Of a stretch of DNA of 64,000 bases, positions 10,091 through 20,044 are shown one piece after another. A program made the position numbers and the translations under genes. Below the pieces are notes generated by a model. It did not search any database. It saw only the letters and a program-made list of their open reading frames with translations, and was not told the DNA's origin. The stretch is from JAFEDN01 sp963795715 (GTDB lineage Bacteria; Pseudomonadota; Gammaproteobacteria; Coxiellales; Coxiellaceae), in assembly GCA_963795715.1 (NCBI GenBank), contig CAWCIY010000002.1, positions 2,108,001-2,172,000 of the forward strand, given 5' to 3'. Every line of letters begins with the position of its first letter. The first letter of the stretch is position 1.

Positions 10091-10386
10091 GATTTGATCC
10101 TCCTGCTTGAACTCTTACTCACATTTTACTCTCAAAAGTTCGCGAAAACTATTTTTTTACCTGCCTTGAAAGCACCGCCGTTGCTCAGTTTTTAAAATCC
10201 CGGGAATTGCTGTGCAAACATTATATGTTAACTGGCCCCGGTAAACGCAGACCATTATAATGAGACACGCGTTCTGCGGGTCATGGTCTTATATGGAGAA
10301 AGATGATATATTTCAGATCGAAATACACACAATAATAAAAATGTGTACTTGATTAAACATTTTTAAACTTAAAGGGGATTTGGGAT

Positions 10387-11430
10387 ATGACTAAAAAGAA
10401 CATAGAGGAAATGAGTCTGGCAGAATTGGTTAAGTCAGGTGACGAATATGAAGAAGGCATTGGTGTTGAGAAAGATGCCAAAATGGCAGTGCTATTCTAT
10501 AGCCTGGCTGCTAAACAGGGTAATCCGCATGCCCAAGGGCGCTTAGGTTTATATTATATACATGGCGATGATGCAGTGGAACAAAACTTCAACGAGGGGA
10601 TGCGTCTAATTCTCTTATCCGTTGAGCAAGGAAACGCGGAAGCACAATATAGTTTAGGCTATATGTATGAGCATGGCATCGGAAAAGTAAAAAAAAACAT
10701 GAAAGAAGCAGTTAAATTTTATCAGTTAGCTGCCAATCAAGGGAATAAGTCTGCACAAAATAAGTTAGGTAATTGTTACGAAAACGGCATTATAGTGGAA
10801 AAAGACTACAAAGAAGCGGTGCGATTTTATCGTTTAGCTGCTGAACAAAACCATTCCACGGCACAATTTAAATTAGGTGTTATGTACCAGGAAGGTATCA
10901 AAGTTGAAAAGGATGATAAGGAGGCAGTGCGATTATACCGTCTAGTTATCGATCAAAAACAATTTAGACATCCCATAGCGGAATATCAATTAGCCGTTTA
11001 TTATCATGATGGCATCGGGGTGGAAAAAAACATCAAAGAAGCGTTGCGTTTATACCGTTTGATTATTAATGATCCCCGTGTTAAAAACCCAATACAACCA
11101 TTCTTCCCTAAGGCAGCCAAGAAAGCCAAAAAGAGTATCCAGTCACGCAATTTAGCTCTAGCTACCCGGACCCGTGCGAAAGCGGAATGTATTCTAGCTT
11201 TCTACTATTTCACTTGTCGATATGGTATTAATCAAGATCCAATGAAAGCAGTTCAATTATTTCAGTCAGCTGCCGGGAAAGAAGTTGTTCCAGAAAAATG
11301 GGTCTTAACTACCTGTTATGAGCACATTGGCCTAATGAAAACGAAAAACAAGAGAGATGTGAATGAAACGCGGTATTGGCAGACAGAAGTAGAAAAATCT
11401 TTTGGAAAAAAAATCGAATTTAGATTTTAA
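10387..11430 (+). CDS. Sel1-like repeat protein
   Basis: This 347-aa protein is built of Sel1-like repeats (SLR, a TPR relative of about 36 residues). Repeats with the A-x-x-x-L-G-x-x-Y-x-x-G pattern start near residues 45 (AQGRLGLYYIHG), 81 (AQYSLGYMYEHG), 117 (AQNKLGNCYENG) and 153 (AQFKLGVMYQEG); two more degenerate ones follow. There is no signal peptide, unlike secreted Legionella LpnE or EnhC. SLR proteins are protein-protein scaffolds and are common among effectors and host-interaction factors. AAGGGGATTTGGG precedes the ATG. The gene lies between a broken transposase and repeat A4. Confidence 0.9.
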   Translation: MTKKNIEEMSLAELVKSGDEYEEGIGVEKDAKMAVLFYSLAAKQGNPHAQGRLGLYYIHGDDAVEQNFNEGMRLILLSVEQGNAEAQYSLGYMYEHGIGKVKKNMKEAVKFYQLAANQGNKSAQNKLGNCYENGIIVEKDYKEAVRFYRLAAEQNHSTAQFKLGVMYQEGIKVEKDDKEAVRLYRLVIDQKQFRHPIAEYQLAVYYHDGIGVEKNIKEALRLYRLIINDPRVKNPIQPFFPKAAKKAKKSIQSRNLALATRTRAKAECILAFYYFTCRYGINQDPMKAVQLFQSAAGKEVVPEKWVLTTCYEHIGLMKTKNKRDVNETRYWQTEVEKSFGKKIEFRF

Positions 11431-11866
11431 AGGGGTCAGGCCTGGCCCCCCTTCCTCGGCGGCCGCAACCCTATCCCACAGGTTTTTATCGCAACAGCCG
11501 ATTCCAGCAACGACCAATCTGGAGTAATTTGCTTTTCTGTGTACCCTAGGGAAGGTGTCACATTAGGATATTTCTGATAAATATTATTTTTAATCTGATA
11601 GTTATATACGGCAACTATACGTATTAAATTCATACAAAAATATTGTATTGCCTTGGCGTCAAATTTAATTTCAAATTAAATTTCATATTTAATTTTATTT
11701 CAATAAGAATACTGTGCACTGCAATATGCCAAGGAGAACAAGGACACATTATTTTGAAGCGATGTACCACGTAATGCTTCGAGGTAATTATCGCCAAATA
11801 ATATTTAATGACGATAATGATCGTTTATATTTTTATTCTTTATTCAAGCAAATAACAGAAAAATTT

Positions 11867-13670
11867 GTAAATATTCGGTGAACCCGTCGGCTATTGAAAA
11901 ATGGGAAGAACTCAATTAAGTTAGGGAGCAAAGTTTAAGGATATTTGGATTATAAATTGGAAAAGATTAATCCGTTACAAGCCCATCAAGAGCGGCAAAC
12001 TCAGTTGTCGGAATTAACCGAGCAAATGCTACATTCTTATGAGGCATTAAAATCAGCCTATCAGGAGCAGGGAGAAAAACTCAAAGAATTGAAGACATCA
12101 GTCATTCACTATAAACAGCAATCCAGTTATTGGGAATGGCAATTTAAACAGATCAAAAGCCGACAAGAAGAATTGGAAGCGGAACTAGAAGAACTCAAAG
12201 CCAAATTACGCAAACGAGAGCAGCAGATTTTTGGGAATAAATCAGAAAAGACGACAAGCCATTCAGAGCAGCAATCGGAAGAAAAAAAACATCAAAGAAG
12301 CGAGGACAACAGCCGGAGAATGACAGTCCAGCTCGCCGGGATTATAGTGATCTTCCTGAAGTGGAAGAAGTCGTTGAACTCAATGATAAAGAAAATTACT
12401 GTCCTTGTTGTGGGTTAAAGTATCAGGAATTATCGGGGACAGAAGATTCAGAAGTGTTAGAAATCATTGATGTACAAGCTTATCGAAGGAGGATTTGTCG
12501 TAAGCGTTATAAGCGCCAGTGTCGATGTAAAAATAATCCGCAGCCACAAATCATCACCCTGCCACCCATGGAAAGGCCATTTCCAAAAAGTAAGTTGGGT
12601 ATAACGATTTGGTCGCATATTTTGATACAAAAATATGAATATCAAAATCCGTTGAATCGAATATTATCTTTTTTAGAATTACAGGGTTTATCGTTATCGA
12701 TGGGTACAGTAACGGGTGGAATGGAACAAATGTTGTATTTGTTGACGCCGGTGTATGATGGGATTAGTTTACATAATTGTGCGGCACAGCACTTCAATGC
12801 CGACGAGATGGGTTGGAAAGTATTCGAAAAGATTGAAGGCAAAGAGAGCACCCGATGGTTTTTATGGATTTTTCAAAATTCAGAATCTGTGGTCTATAAG
12901 GTGAGTCCGAGCCGTTCTTCGCAAGTGGTGAGAGATTATTTTGGTGAAGATCATCCAGGCGGTATTTTAAATGTTGACCGATATGCTGCTTATAAGGTGA
13001 TTGCCAAAGCGGGTCTGTTTATTCTTGCCTTTTGCTGGGCGCATGTGCGTCGCGATTTTCTAGAATATAGTAAAGCCTATCCGAAACAAGAAAACTGGGG
13101 TTTGAGCTGGGTAGAAAAGATTAATCACCTTTATCATATTAATAATCAGCGTATTCAAAATCAACCTGATTCTAAAATATTTAAATCCATGGACAGTTGA
13201 ACTCAGGAAAGCGATAAAGGAGATGGCTGAACAAAGAGAATTAGAGTTAAAAGATCACCCGATTTTACCCTCAGCGAAAAAATTACTGAAAAGTTTGTCG
13301 AATCATTGGCAAGGACTAACGATCTTTGTCGATCATCCTCATATTCCGATGGATAATAATGCCGCTGAACGAGGATTGAGAGGAAGTGTTCTGGGACGAA
13401 AAAATTATTATGGTTCTGGATCGGTTTGGTCGGCTGAATTAGCGGCGGTAATGTTTACCATTCTGAAGACATTAAAGCTTTGGGATATTAATCCACACAC
13501 TTGGTTACTAGCTTACCTTCAGGAATGCGCTATGCGCGGGGGTTCTCCTCCTGAACTGATTGATCATCTTTTTCCTTGGAATATGAATTCATCTTTGCGG
13601 CAGTTGATGGCTAAGCCTCCTAAATTCGAACATCAACATATTCTTTAATACGGGTTCACCGAATATTTAC
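11867..13670 (+). mobile_element. IS66-family element, decayed, with 8-bp target duplication
   Basis: The inverted-repeat ends GTAAATATTCGGTGAACCCG and its complement are intact. The target AAAAATTT is duplicated at 11859-11866 and 13671-13678. The transposase gene is broken by at least two frameshifts. Confidence 0.9.
11945..13648 (+). pseudogene. tnpC: IS66-family transposase, frameshifted
   Basis: It aligns throughout with the intact TnpC at 343-2025. The start codon is TTG where the intact copy has ATG. The first frame is lost at an eight-A run (12282-12289); shifting one base restores KRGQQPEN and the rest. A second shift is an extra T near 13194 (GACAGTTGAACT, against GACAGTGAACT in the third copy), separating the NADEMGW/NVDRYAAY core from the NNAAERGLR segment. 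Confidence 0.88.
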
Positions 13671-14060
13671 AAAAATTTAATTGCAAAATTCATGACACCG
13701 CCATACCGAAAGTATCAGTAGAACAATGCACCGACATTTGCAACTTATTAGACCAAAAGAATCCATGAGATCGATTTTAAATAATATTGAAAATGACTTA
13801 ATTAAATTAAGTCATTTTTAATTTTTTTATATAAGAGTCACTATCACTCGGATTCAAAATGTAGGATGCGGTTTTAACTCCCCCATGGTTGTCCATTTTC
13901 GATACGTACATCTTTTATCGTTAAATGATTGTATTTACTTTTTATTTTTAATAATTATCCTAATGTGACACCTCGTTTCTCGGAAATTGCTGAATAGTAC
14001 TTGACAAAATAGAATTATTGTATAAAATAAATCCTTGATACATAAAGAAAGGCAAAGAAT

Positions 14061-14678
14061 ATGAGATCAATAGAAGATAATGATGAAAAAAATACGCCAT
14101 TGCTGCAGGCAGATCATGTAATAGCCATCAATAATGGCTCCCGCTTCATAGAATTTAAAGACAGAGACTTGAAAAGAGTATGCGCAAATAATTTTGAAAT
14201 TAGAAATTTCTTATTAGAAAATTTTACTTCCCAAGGAATTTTAGAGATTGAAAGTGAGTATAAAGCAGCAAAAGCAAATATTGAAGAGATAAAAAAGTCT
14301 TGTCTTAGACGTAACATAGGATATATTTTTGGGTTTACAGTTTCATGTGCTCTAGGTGGGCTACTGTATGGAGGTTGCACTATGACTATAAATTATGCTC
14401 AGCAATCTACACAAGATCAAGGATTGGTCGTCACACCTGGTAATTTAACATCTTTAATAGTATCCGGATTGTATATTGTTTGTTCAATAGGGTGTATTTG
14501 GAGGGCAGTGGAGAATTTCGAGACTCCTGGGAGATATCTGCCTGAACGATTTTTAGAAGAGCTTGTTGAGAGAATAAAGAATCGAAATAAGATCGTCACA
14601 GATTTTTGGAAAACAATCCCACGCTCTCACAAGCCATGTGTTAAAATTATTCTTGAATATGTTCCGACCTTAAAGTAG
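14061..14678 (+). CDS. Two-helix membrane protein, 205 aa
   Basis: No named family was recognised. There are two predicted transmembrane helices, about residues 86-110 (YIFGFTVSCALGGLLYGG) and 129-148 (LTSLIVSGLYIVCSIGC), flanked by charged helical cytosolic-type arms. The layout and N-terminus match the 196-aa protein at 60617: HVIAIN here and HEVIIEIN there, with near-identical spacing of the helices, so the two are probably paralogs. The C-terminus ends in VKIILEYVPTLK, a motif shared in form with other proteins here. A GAAAGGCAAAGA sequence precedes the ATG. It is the single gene between repeats A4 and A5. Confidence 0.75.
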   Translation: MRSIEDNDEKNTPLLQADHVIAINNGSRFIEFKDRDLKRVCANNFEIRNFLLENFTSQGILEIESEYKAAKANIEEIKKSCLRRNIGYIFGFTVSCALGGLLYGGCTMTINYAQQSTQDQGLVVTPGNLTSLIVSGLYIVCSIGCIWRAVENFETPGRYLPERFLEELVERIKNRNKIVTDFWKTIPRSHKPCVKIILEYVPTLK

Positions 14679-14712
14679 AGGATTGGTTGGGAGGTATCCC
14701 TGGCCATAGGGA

Positions 14713-15321
14713 AGGTGTCACATTAGGATATTTCTGATAAATATTATTTTTAATCTGATAGTTATATACGGCAACTATACGTATTAAATTCATACAAAAA
14801 TATTGTATTGCCTTGGCGTCAAATTTAATTTCAAATTAAATTTCATATTTAATTTTATTTCAATAAGAATACTGTGCACTGCAATATGCCAAGGAGAACA
14901 AGGACACATTATTTTGAAGCGATGTACCACGTAATGCTTCGAGGTAATTATCGCCAAATAATATTTAATGACGATAATGATCGTTTATATTTTTATTCTT
15001 TATTCAAGCAAATAACAGAAAAATTTAATTGCAAAATTCATGACACCGCCATACCGAAAGTATCAGTAGAACAATGCACCGACATTTGCAACTTATTAGA
15101 CCAAAAGAATCCATGAGATCGATTTTAAATAATATTGAAAATGACTTAATTAAATTAAGTCATTGTTAATTTTTTTATATAAGAGTCACTATCACTCGGA
15201 TTCAAAATGTAGGATGCGGTTTTAACTCCCCCATGGTTGTCCATTTTCGATACGTACATCTTTTATCGTTAAATGATTGTATTTACTTTTTATTTTTAAT
15301 AATTATCCTAATGTGACACCT
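14713..15321 (+). repeat. Repeat A5: type-A element, 609 bp
   Basis: Complete copy with both 17-bp ends; two single-base losses relative to A2 account for its length. It holds the RAYT fragment and the hairpin plus T-run. Confidence 0.88.
14886..15116 (+). pseudogene. RAYT fragment in repeat A5
   Basis: The 76-aa frame is identical in layout to the A1 copy: RAYT N-terminus ending at KFNCKIHD, without the HUH motif. Confidence 0.75.
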
Positions 15322-15460
15322 CGTTTTCTCGAATTTAGTGGCATCTTTTCAAGTAGTTATAACTTAGCGAGAATTGCCGTTGACCGAAAAGTTGTTTTAT
15401 ACTAGAATGCATTGGTGTAGTAATTATACATTTTTAATTAACAATAATTTGGGTATAAGT

Positions 15461-17173
15461 ATGAAAAGCATAGAAGTTAAAAAAGCATTTTTTTATCCCC
15501 CCACAAAAGGCGAAGATAGGATGTCAGAGTCATCTTGCTCCGGTCGTTTTTTTGAATTTTCTGAAGATATCCGAAGTGAAATTATGGAAAGGGCTGTAAG
15601 GAGTTTAGATACTTTTATCATGAGATTGAAAAAACCAGAAGAATTAGAAGAAGACGGCTCAACTTTGAGCCGTTTGAATATTTATCTCCAAAAACTAGAA
15701 AACGGCGATGTTACGGTCAAAATGTCAACCTGTAATTTAGGCGATAGTGCTATTGTACTCTATAAAAATGGAGAGAAAATCCCCTTATTCACCTCCCATC
15801 ATTTGCCAGGAAACCAACGCCATTTAGGCACTTTGAATATGAATGGTTCCATCAATGACCGTATTCATAAATTAGATCCTGCTTTTCTATCAAAACCCGC
15901 TATTCATCATCGTACATTCCAACTCAATAGAGGTAATCGCTTTACAGTCGCCGTAATGAGTGATGGAACAGAATATAGTGATGGGAAAAAGCTAGTTTCC
16001 ACGGCTGATACGTTTGATACTAATTCTGATGAATTTACAGCAAAAAATTTAGTAAATAGATCCAAAAAAAAGGCCAAAGACAGTAAAAATCATGTGGATG
16101 ACATATCCGTTTGGCTCGTGAAAGTGACTGCGCCGATTGAAGACAAAGAATTTTGTTGGACCTATGGTGTAGATGATGGCCATGCGGGATCTACAACTGC
16201 CGAGCTTTGTGCAGAATACTATGGTTGCATTCAGCAGTTTTGGATTACAATCTTTGACAAAGTGGAGAAAGGTATAATACCTCAAAGCCTGCTTAATAGG
16301 ATACAAATGAGACTTGTTACTGCGTTGACTAATTTTTATAAAGAATCCATAACCATAAATCTTACCGACTTAGAAAATAACGTATATAATAGAAAAATAA
16401 AAATAACCTTTAAGGACTTAGAAAATAATTCAATTCTAGCTTCTTATTTAAATCAAAATTCGGAAACTGACCTAATAGAAAATGACCTCGATGTTATACT
16501 GAGAAAAATCGCTCAACATAGTCTTCTATCTGAGACAAAATCTCCAAATCTGGATGACTTCCCCGAGCTTTTCAATCAGCAAATAAGCGAACTTCTTAGA
16601 GATGAGCAGAAAGAATCAAACATCATTGAAATCATTAAATCGAAAATGAATAATTTGAATGATGAGATAAAAGATTTTTTTAAAAAAAATAAGACTCCAA
16701 GTGGAAAAAGTCTGAACTTCCAACTTAATGACTCAACCCTTCTTTCTGTTGCGACAGTTTGTCTTTTGGCGCATACCGATTCACAATCTGAGCTTGCTAA
16801 TAAAATCTTAAATATTGCGGCACGCCTAGCTCATGAAATTATTCCCCCACAAGACAGCAAACCTTTTGTGCCGCCGAAAGATTCAGGTGAATTGAAACAC
16901 TACCTTATCCATACTACCGCTAAAAATTGGCAAACTCCGGGTTGTATGCAATTCTTCTCCTTATTTTGCTGGACGAAAACTATAAAGGAATCTTATAACG
17001 GCAATAACTTATTAACTGAAATAAACAAATCTCGGCGAGGTTGGTGTGATCCTTGCGGCGCATTGGGAATACACCGCAGTAAGATCGGGATGTGGCGTCA
17101 AGCTAAAGCTAAGCGTGAGGATATCATTCAAATTGGTAGGAACGTTACAAAACGTTATAATTTTAACCTTTAA
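15461..17173 (+). CDS. PP2C-like protein phosphatase with displaced DGH motif
   Basis: The start is placed at the first in-frame ATG (570 aa); an upstream TTG at 15374 would add 29 residues that do not look conserved. PP2C (PPM) motifs are visible: GEDR (17-20), CNLGDSAIVLYKNGE (91-105), TVAVMSDG (162-169) and HVDDISVWLVKV (211-222), which matches the usual terminal DNITVVVV strand. The metal-binding FGVYDGHGG motif, normally just after the first ED, is missing there; a clear version, GVDDGHAGSTTAELCAEYY, occurs at 236-254, after the last strand. This order suggests a circularly permuted PP2C fold. The rest (260-570) is helical and unassigned. It is probably a secreted serine/threonine phosphatase, and the single gene between A5 and B1. 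Confidence 0.65.
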   Translation: MKSIEVKKAFFYPPTKGEDRMSESSCSGRFFEFSEDIRSEIMERAVRSLDTFIMRLKKPEELEEDGSTLSRLNIYLQKLENGDVTVKMSTCNLGDSAIVLYKNGEKIPLFTSHHLPGNQRHLGTLNMNGSINDRIHKLDPAFLSKPAIHHRTFQLNRGNRFTVAVMSDGTEYSDGKKLVSTADTFDTNSDEFTAKNLVNRSKKKAKDSKNHVDDISVWLVKVTAPIEDKEFCWTYGVDDGHAGSTTAELCAEYYGCIQQFWITIFDKVEKGIIPQSLLNRIQMRLVTALTNFYKESITINLTDLENNVYNRKIKITFKDLENNSILASYLNQNSETDLIENDLDVILRKIAQHSLLSETKSPNLDDFPELFNQQISELLRDEQKESNIIEIIKSKMNNLNDEIKDFFKKNKTPSGKSLNFQLNDSTLLSVATVCLLAHTDSQSELANKILNIAARLAHEIIPPQDSKPFVPPKDSGELKHYLIHTTAKNWQTPGCMQFFSLFCWTKTIKESYNGNNLLTEINKSRRGWCDPCGALGIHRSKIGMWRQAKAKREDIIQIGRNVTKRYNFNL

Positions 17174-17184
17174 GAGTTTATTAT

Positions 17185-17256
17185 TCCCTCTCCTACCTGT
17201 GGGAGAGAGTTAGGATGAAGGTTTTAAGAATCCCCCTCACCCCAACCCTGTCTGTC
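17185..17256. repeat. REP-like inverted repeat
   Basis: CCCTCTCCTACCTGTGGGAGAGAGTTAGG-type sequence with a CCCCCTCACCCCAACCCTG partner, a degenerate form of the larger inverted repeat at 41155-41257. It lies just after the PP2C-like gene. Confidence 0.55.
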
Positions 17257-17285
17257 GCGAAACAAAAGACGGTGTCACATCCACA

Positions 17286-17696
17286 GAGCAATCAGGTGAT
17301 GAATTAAATAAACTATTAAAGCTCATGCTAAAATAAATATGTATAAATTTAATGCGCATATTTCAAATTTTAACGATTGATTTTTTGCAATACTGAAGCA
17401 AAATAAGTGGATCTGACACCGCCATACGGAAAGTATCAATAGAACAATGCACCGACATTTGCAACTTATTAGACCAAAAGAATCCATGAGATCGATTTTA
17501 AATAATATTGAAAATGACTTAATTAAATTAAGTCGTTGTTAATTTTTTTATATTAAAAGTCACTATCACTCGGATTCAAAATGGAGGATGCGGGTTTTAA
17601 CTCCTCCATGGTTGTCCATTTTCGATACGTACATCTTTTATCGTTAAATGATTGTATTTACTTTTTATTTTTAATAATTATCCTAATGTGACACCT
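17286..17696 (+). repeat. Repeat B1: type-B element
   Basis: The right part (from about 17417, GACACCGCCATACGG, to ACACCT at 17696) matches the right half of type A, including the hairpin and right terminal repeat. The left part, from GAGCAATCAGGTGATG, is a different AT-rich sequence of about 130 bp shared only with B2 and B3. A GACGGTGTCACATCC sequence immediately before it resembles the start of the 23276 and 27629 repeats. Confidence 0.8.
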
Positions 17697-17800
17697 CGTT
17701 TTGCACCTCGTTTTAGGTGTTTACAATTCATTCGGGTCTATTGAAATATTAAAATTTATGTGATTTACTGAGCTGATTGAATACTATAAAAGATGTTAAT

Positions 17801-19405
17801 ATGAAAGAAACTGTAGAAAACATGATCAATGCAGGCAATACGAAAAGCCTGAATACGTTTTTTTCCTCTTCTAATCATCTTCTGCACTTATCGTTTTTTC
17901 TATCTCCTGATGAGCTGCTTCGTTTATCATTAGCTTGCAGTTACTTGAGCAAATGTTTAGATGCCGCTTTAGCGAAAAAAATAAATAAGCACTTTCCCGA
18001 ATATTTACACAAAAATGAATTAAAAAACTATGAAGGACAAAATTTAAAAACGCTGCTTAGAGTTTTATCTCTATATACTCGATTTACCCAAGATTTTGCC
18101 ATTAATGCCGTTAATACGCTGCGTGATGAAAAATTGATTCATAATACTTTAGACGCTTTTCTGGCTAGAAATCGCTACCCTGATATCTGCTACTTTCCCT
18201 GGGCTGCCTATATCAAAGGTAATTTAATGCGTTTCAGATATGAGGACGAAAAGGCTCTTCCTTATTTTACGGATCCTCACCCCCCTTTAAAATTGGCAAA
18301 ATTGAGTCTTTCTCTCATCGATGAATATACACTTAACGATTCTGAGAAAAAGCCAGCATTGCTTTTGTTAAAAGACATAACACCCGAAGACGCTGCTCAT
18401 TATAAACGAAATGATTTCCTCGGATTAAATTGGTATTTTTATTGTCCTCTAATAGAAAAATTATTCGATATCAAACAAAGGCTTCAGTTTTATGAAGAGA
18501 GTTACCATTTTAAGTACATTTTCCGCCTATGGGAAAGTTATCAAAAATGGTTTCCTGGAATTCATAAAAATGAAAAAGCATTTTTTCAGTATTGGTTTGA
18601 CAAAATGCTGGAAAATAAAGATGAATTTATCCGCATGCAAATTGCTACAAACTTATTCTTGCTACTTGACACGTATTCCGAGCAAATGCATCTAACAGAT
18701 GAAGAACATGATTATTACATTGACCAATGTCTAAGCAATAAAGGAATTCCCTGCGTAGAAAGGATAGGAATGCATTATCATGGTATACACAAAATAAAAC
18801 AATTCTTGCTTTCTGTTGTCGAAAACAAGATTTCCCATTCGCCAGGATGGCTAGGCAAATTCTATTGTACTTTTGCTCGCTCTTTTTATCGAGGGTCGTT
18901 AGTAGCACACGACTGGGGCTATATGTCGTTAATAACAGACTGGAGCTTTACTTGGCTGGCGATCTATCAAAGTTACTTACCAGCATTCAGTCGTGCTATT
19001 TTTCTTCTTAACGAGCTTTACCGGCAGTCTAAGAAAAGTTTACGCGAAATTTTAAATAATAGTGCCAAATTACCCGTTTTTAAGATAATTTTTTTGGCAC
19101 GACTTATTTTATTCAATATAATTCCTATAGAAAGGAGGCGGCAATCAGTAGCAGAACTTGTAGAGTGTGTAAAAGACTTTTGTTATGACTCCGTTATCCC
19201 TTTTGTAAATACGTTAATGCACTTTGCCTTGAGCAAAGAGGAATCAGCACGGAACTCAGCACTTTCAAACGATCCAGAAACCTGTGATCAATACACAAAG
19301 TATTGCAATTCCTTCTTTCCCGAAACTAAACCTCAGCAGCCAGAACAATCTGACCTACGCAACACCGATGAGTCATTCTTGATTCAAACACTATTGAGGA
19401 CTTAG
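17801..19405 (+). CDS. F-box domain protein
   Basis: The start is set at the ATG at 17801 (534 aa); a TTG at 17777 is also in frame. An F-box-like motif occupies about residues 28-70: LHLSFFLSPDELLRLSLACS followed by YLSKCLDAALAKKINKHFP, with the expected hydrophobic spacing. F-box proteins bind SKP1 and recruit substrates to SCF ubiquitin ligases; bacteria use them as effectors (for example Legionella AnkB/LegU1). The remaining 460 residues are helical, with many aromatic residues, and show no recognised substrate-binding repeat. There is no signal peptide. It is the only gene between B1 and B2, apart from a small relic. The F-box call rests on pattern only. Confidence 0.65.
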   Translation: MKETVENMINAGNTKSLNTFFSSSNHLLHLSFFLSPDELLRLSLACSYLSKCLDAALAKKINKHFPEYLHKNELKNYEGQNLKTLLRVLSLYTRFTQDFAINAVNTLRDEKLIHNTLDAFLARNRYPDICYFPWAAYIKGNLMRFRYEDEKALPYFTDPHPPLKLAKLSLSLIDEYTLNDSEKKPALLLLKDITPEDAAHYKRNDFLGLNWYFYCPLIEKLFDIKQRLQFYEESYHFKYIFRLWESYQKWFPGIHKNEKAFFQYWFDKMLENKDEFIRMQIATNLFLLLDTYSEQMHLTDEEHDYYIDQCLSNKGIPCVERIGMHYHGIHKIKQFLLSVVENKISHSPGWLGKFYCTFARSFYRGSLVAHDWGYMSLITDWSFTWLAIYQSYLPAFSRAIFLLNELYRQSKKSLREILNNSAKLPVFKIIFLARLILFNIIPIERRRQSVAELVECVKDFCYDSVIPFVNTLMHFALSKEESARNSALSNDPETCDQYTKYCNSFFPETKPQQPEQSDLRNTDESFLIQTLLRT

Positions 19406-19532
19406 GAACGAGCCCCAGAGTACCAGGGTCAAATCTTGAATTGTGAGCAGGAAAAAGTGATTTTACGGTATTCCGTGTAAGAAGAAAACTGGACATACTT
19501 ACTCAGTATTACCTGCATTCCGCACATAATTA

Positions 19533-19625
19533 TTAAGAACTAATTATTTTTTTCTTTTTTCCGATGAAGCGATTAACATCTTCTCGGTTAAACGTTTCCA
19601 GTTCTAAACCTTCATACTGTTCTAA
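19533..19625 (-). pseudogene. 3' remnant of an unidentified gene
   Basis: On the minus strand an open frame encodes LEQYEGLELETFNREDVNRF and then IGKKKKIISS before its stop. It looks like a genuine protein C-terminus cut off by repeat B2 directly upstream. The family is unknown. Confidence 0.35.
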
Positions 19626-20030
19626 CAGGTGATGAATTAAATAAACTATTAAAGCTCATGCTAAAATAAATATGTATAAATTTAATGCGCATATTTCAAA
19701 TTTTAACCGATTGATTTTTTGCAATACTGAAGCAAAATAAGTGGATCTGACACCGCCATACGGAAAGTATCAATAGAACAATACACCGACATTTGCAACT
19801 TATTAGACCAAAAGAATCCATGAGATCGATTTTAAATAATATTGAAAATGACTTAATTAAATTAAGTCGTTGTTAATTTTTTTATATTAAAAGTCACTAT
19901 CACTCGGATTCAAAATGGAGGATGCGGGTTTTAACTCCTCCATGGTTGTCCATTTTCGATACGTACATCTTTTATCGTTAAATGATTGTATTTATTTTTT
20001 ATTTTTAATAATTATCCTAATGTGACACCT
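19626..20030 (+). repeat. Repeat B2: type-B element
   Basis: It starts at CAGGTGATGAATTAAAT, slightly shorter on the left than B1 and B3, and ends with the type-A right terminal repeat at 20030. The ATGGAGGA/TCCTCCAT hairpin is intact. Confidence 0.8.
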
Positions 20031-20044
20031 CGTTTTGTTTACCC

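Larger units (their letters stand above)
11553..13973 (+). repeat. Repeat A4: type-A element, split by a second IS66 copy
   Basis: The left end is at 11553 and the right end at 13973, both with the 17-bp inverted repeat. An IS66-type element sits inside the RAYT fragment. Rejoining 11726-11866 with 13679-13768 restores the 231-bp RAYT fragment seen in A1 and A5, confirming that the insertion is precise. Confidence 0.85.

Noticed and set aside
12282..12289. Eight-A run in the IS66 transposase as a possible programmed frameshift
   Set aside because: The intact copy at 343 reads through this region without a shift, and the same gene has a second frameshift, so simple decay is more likely.
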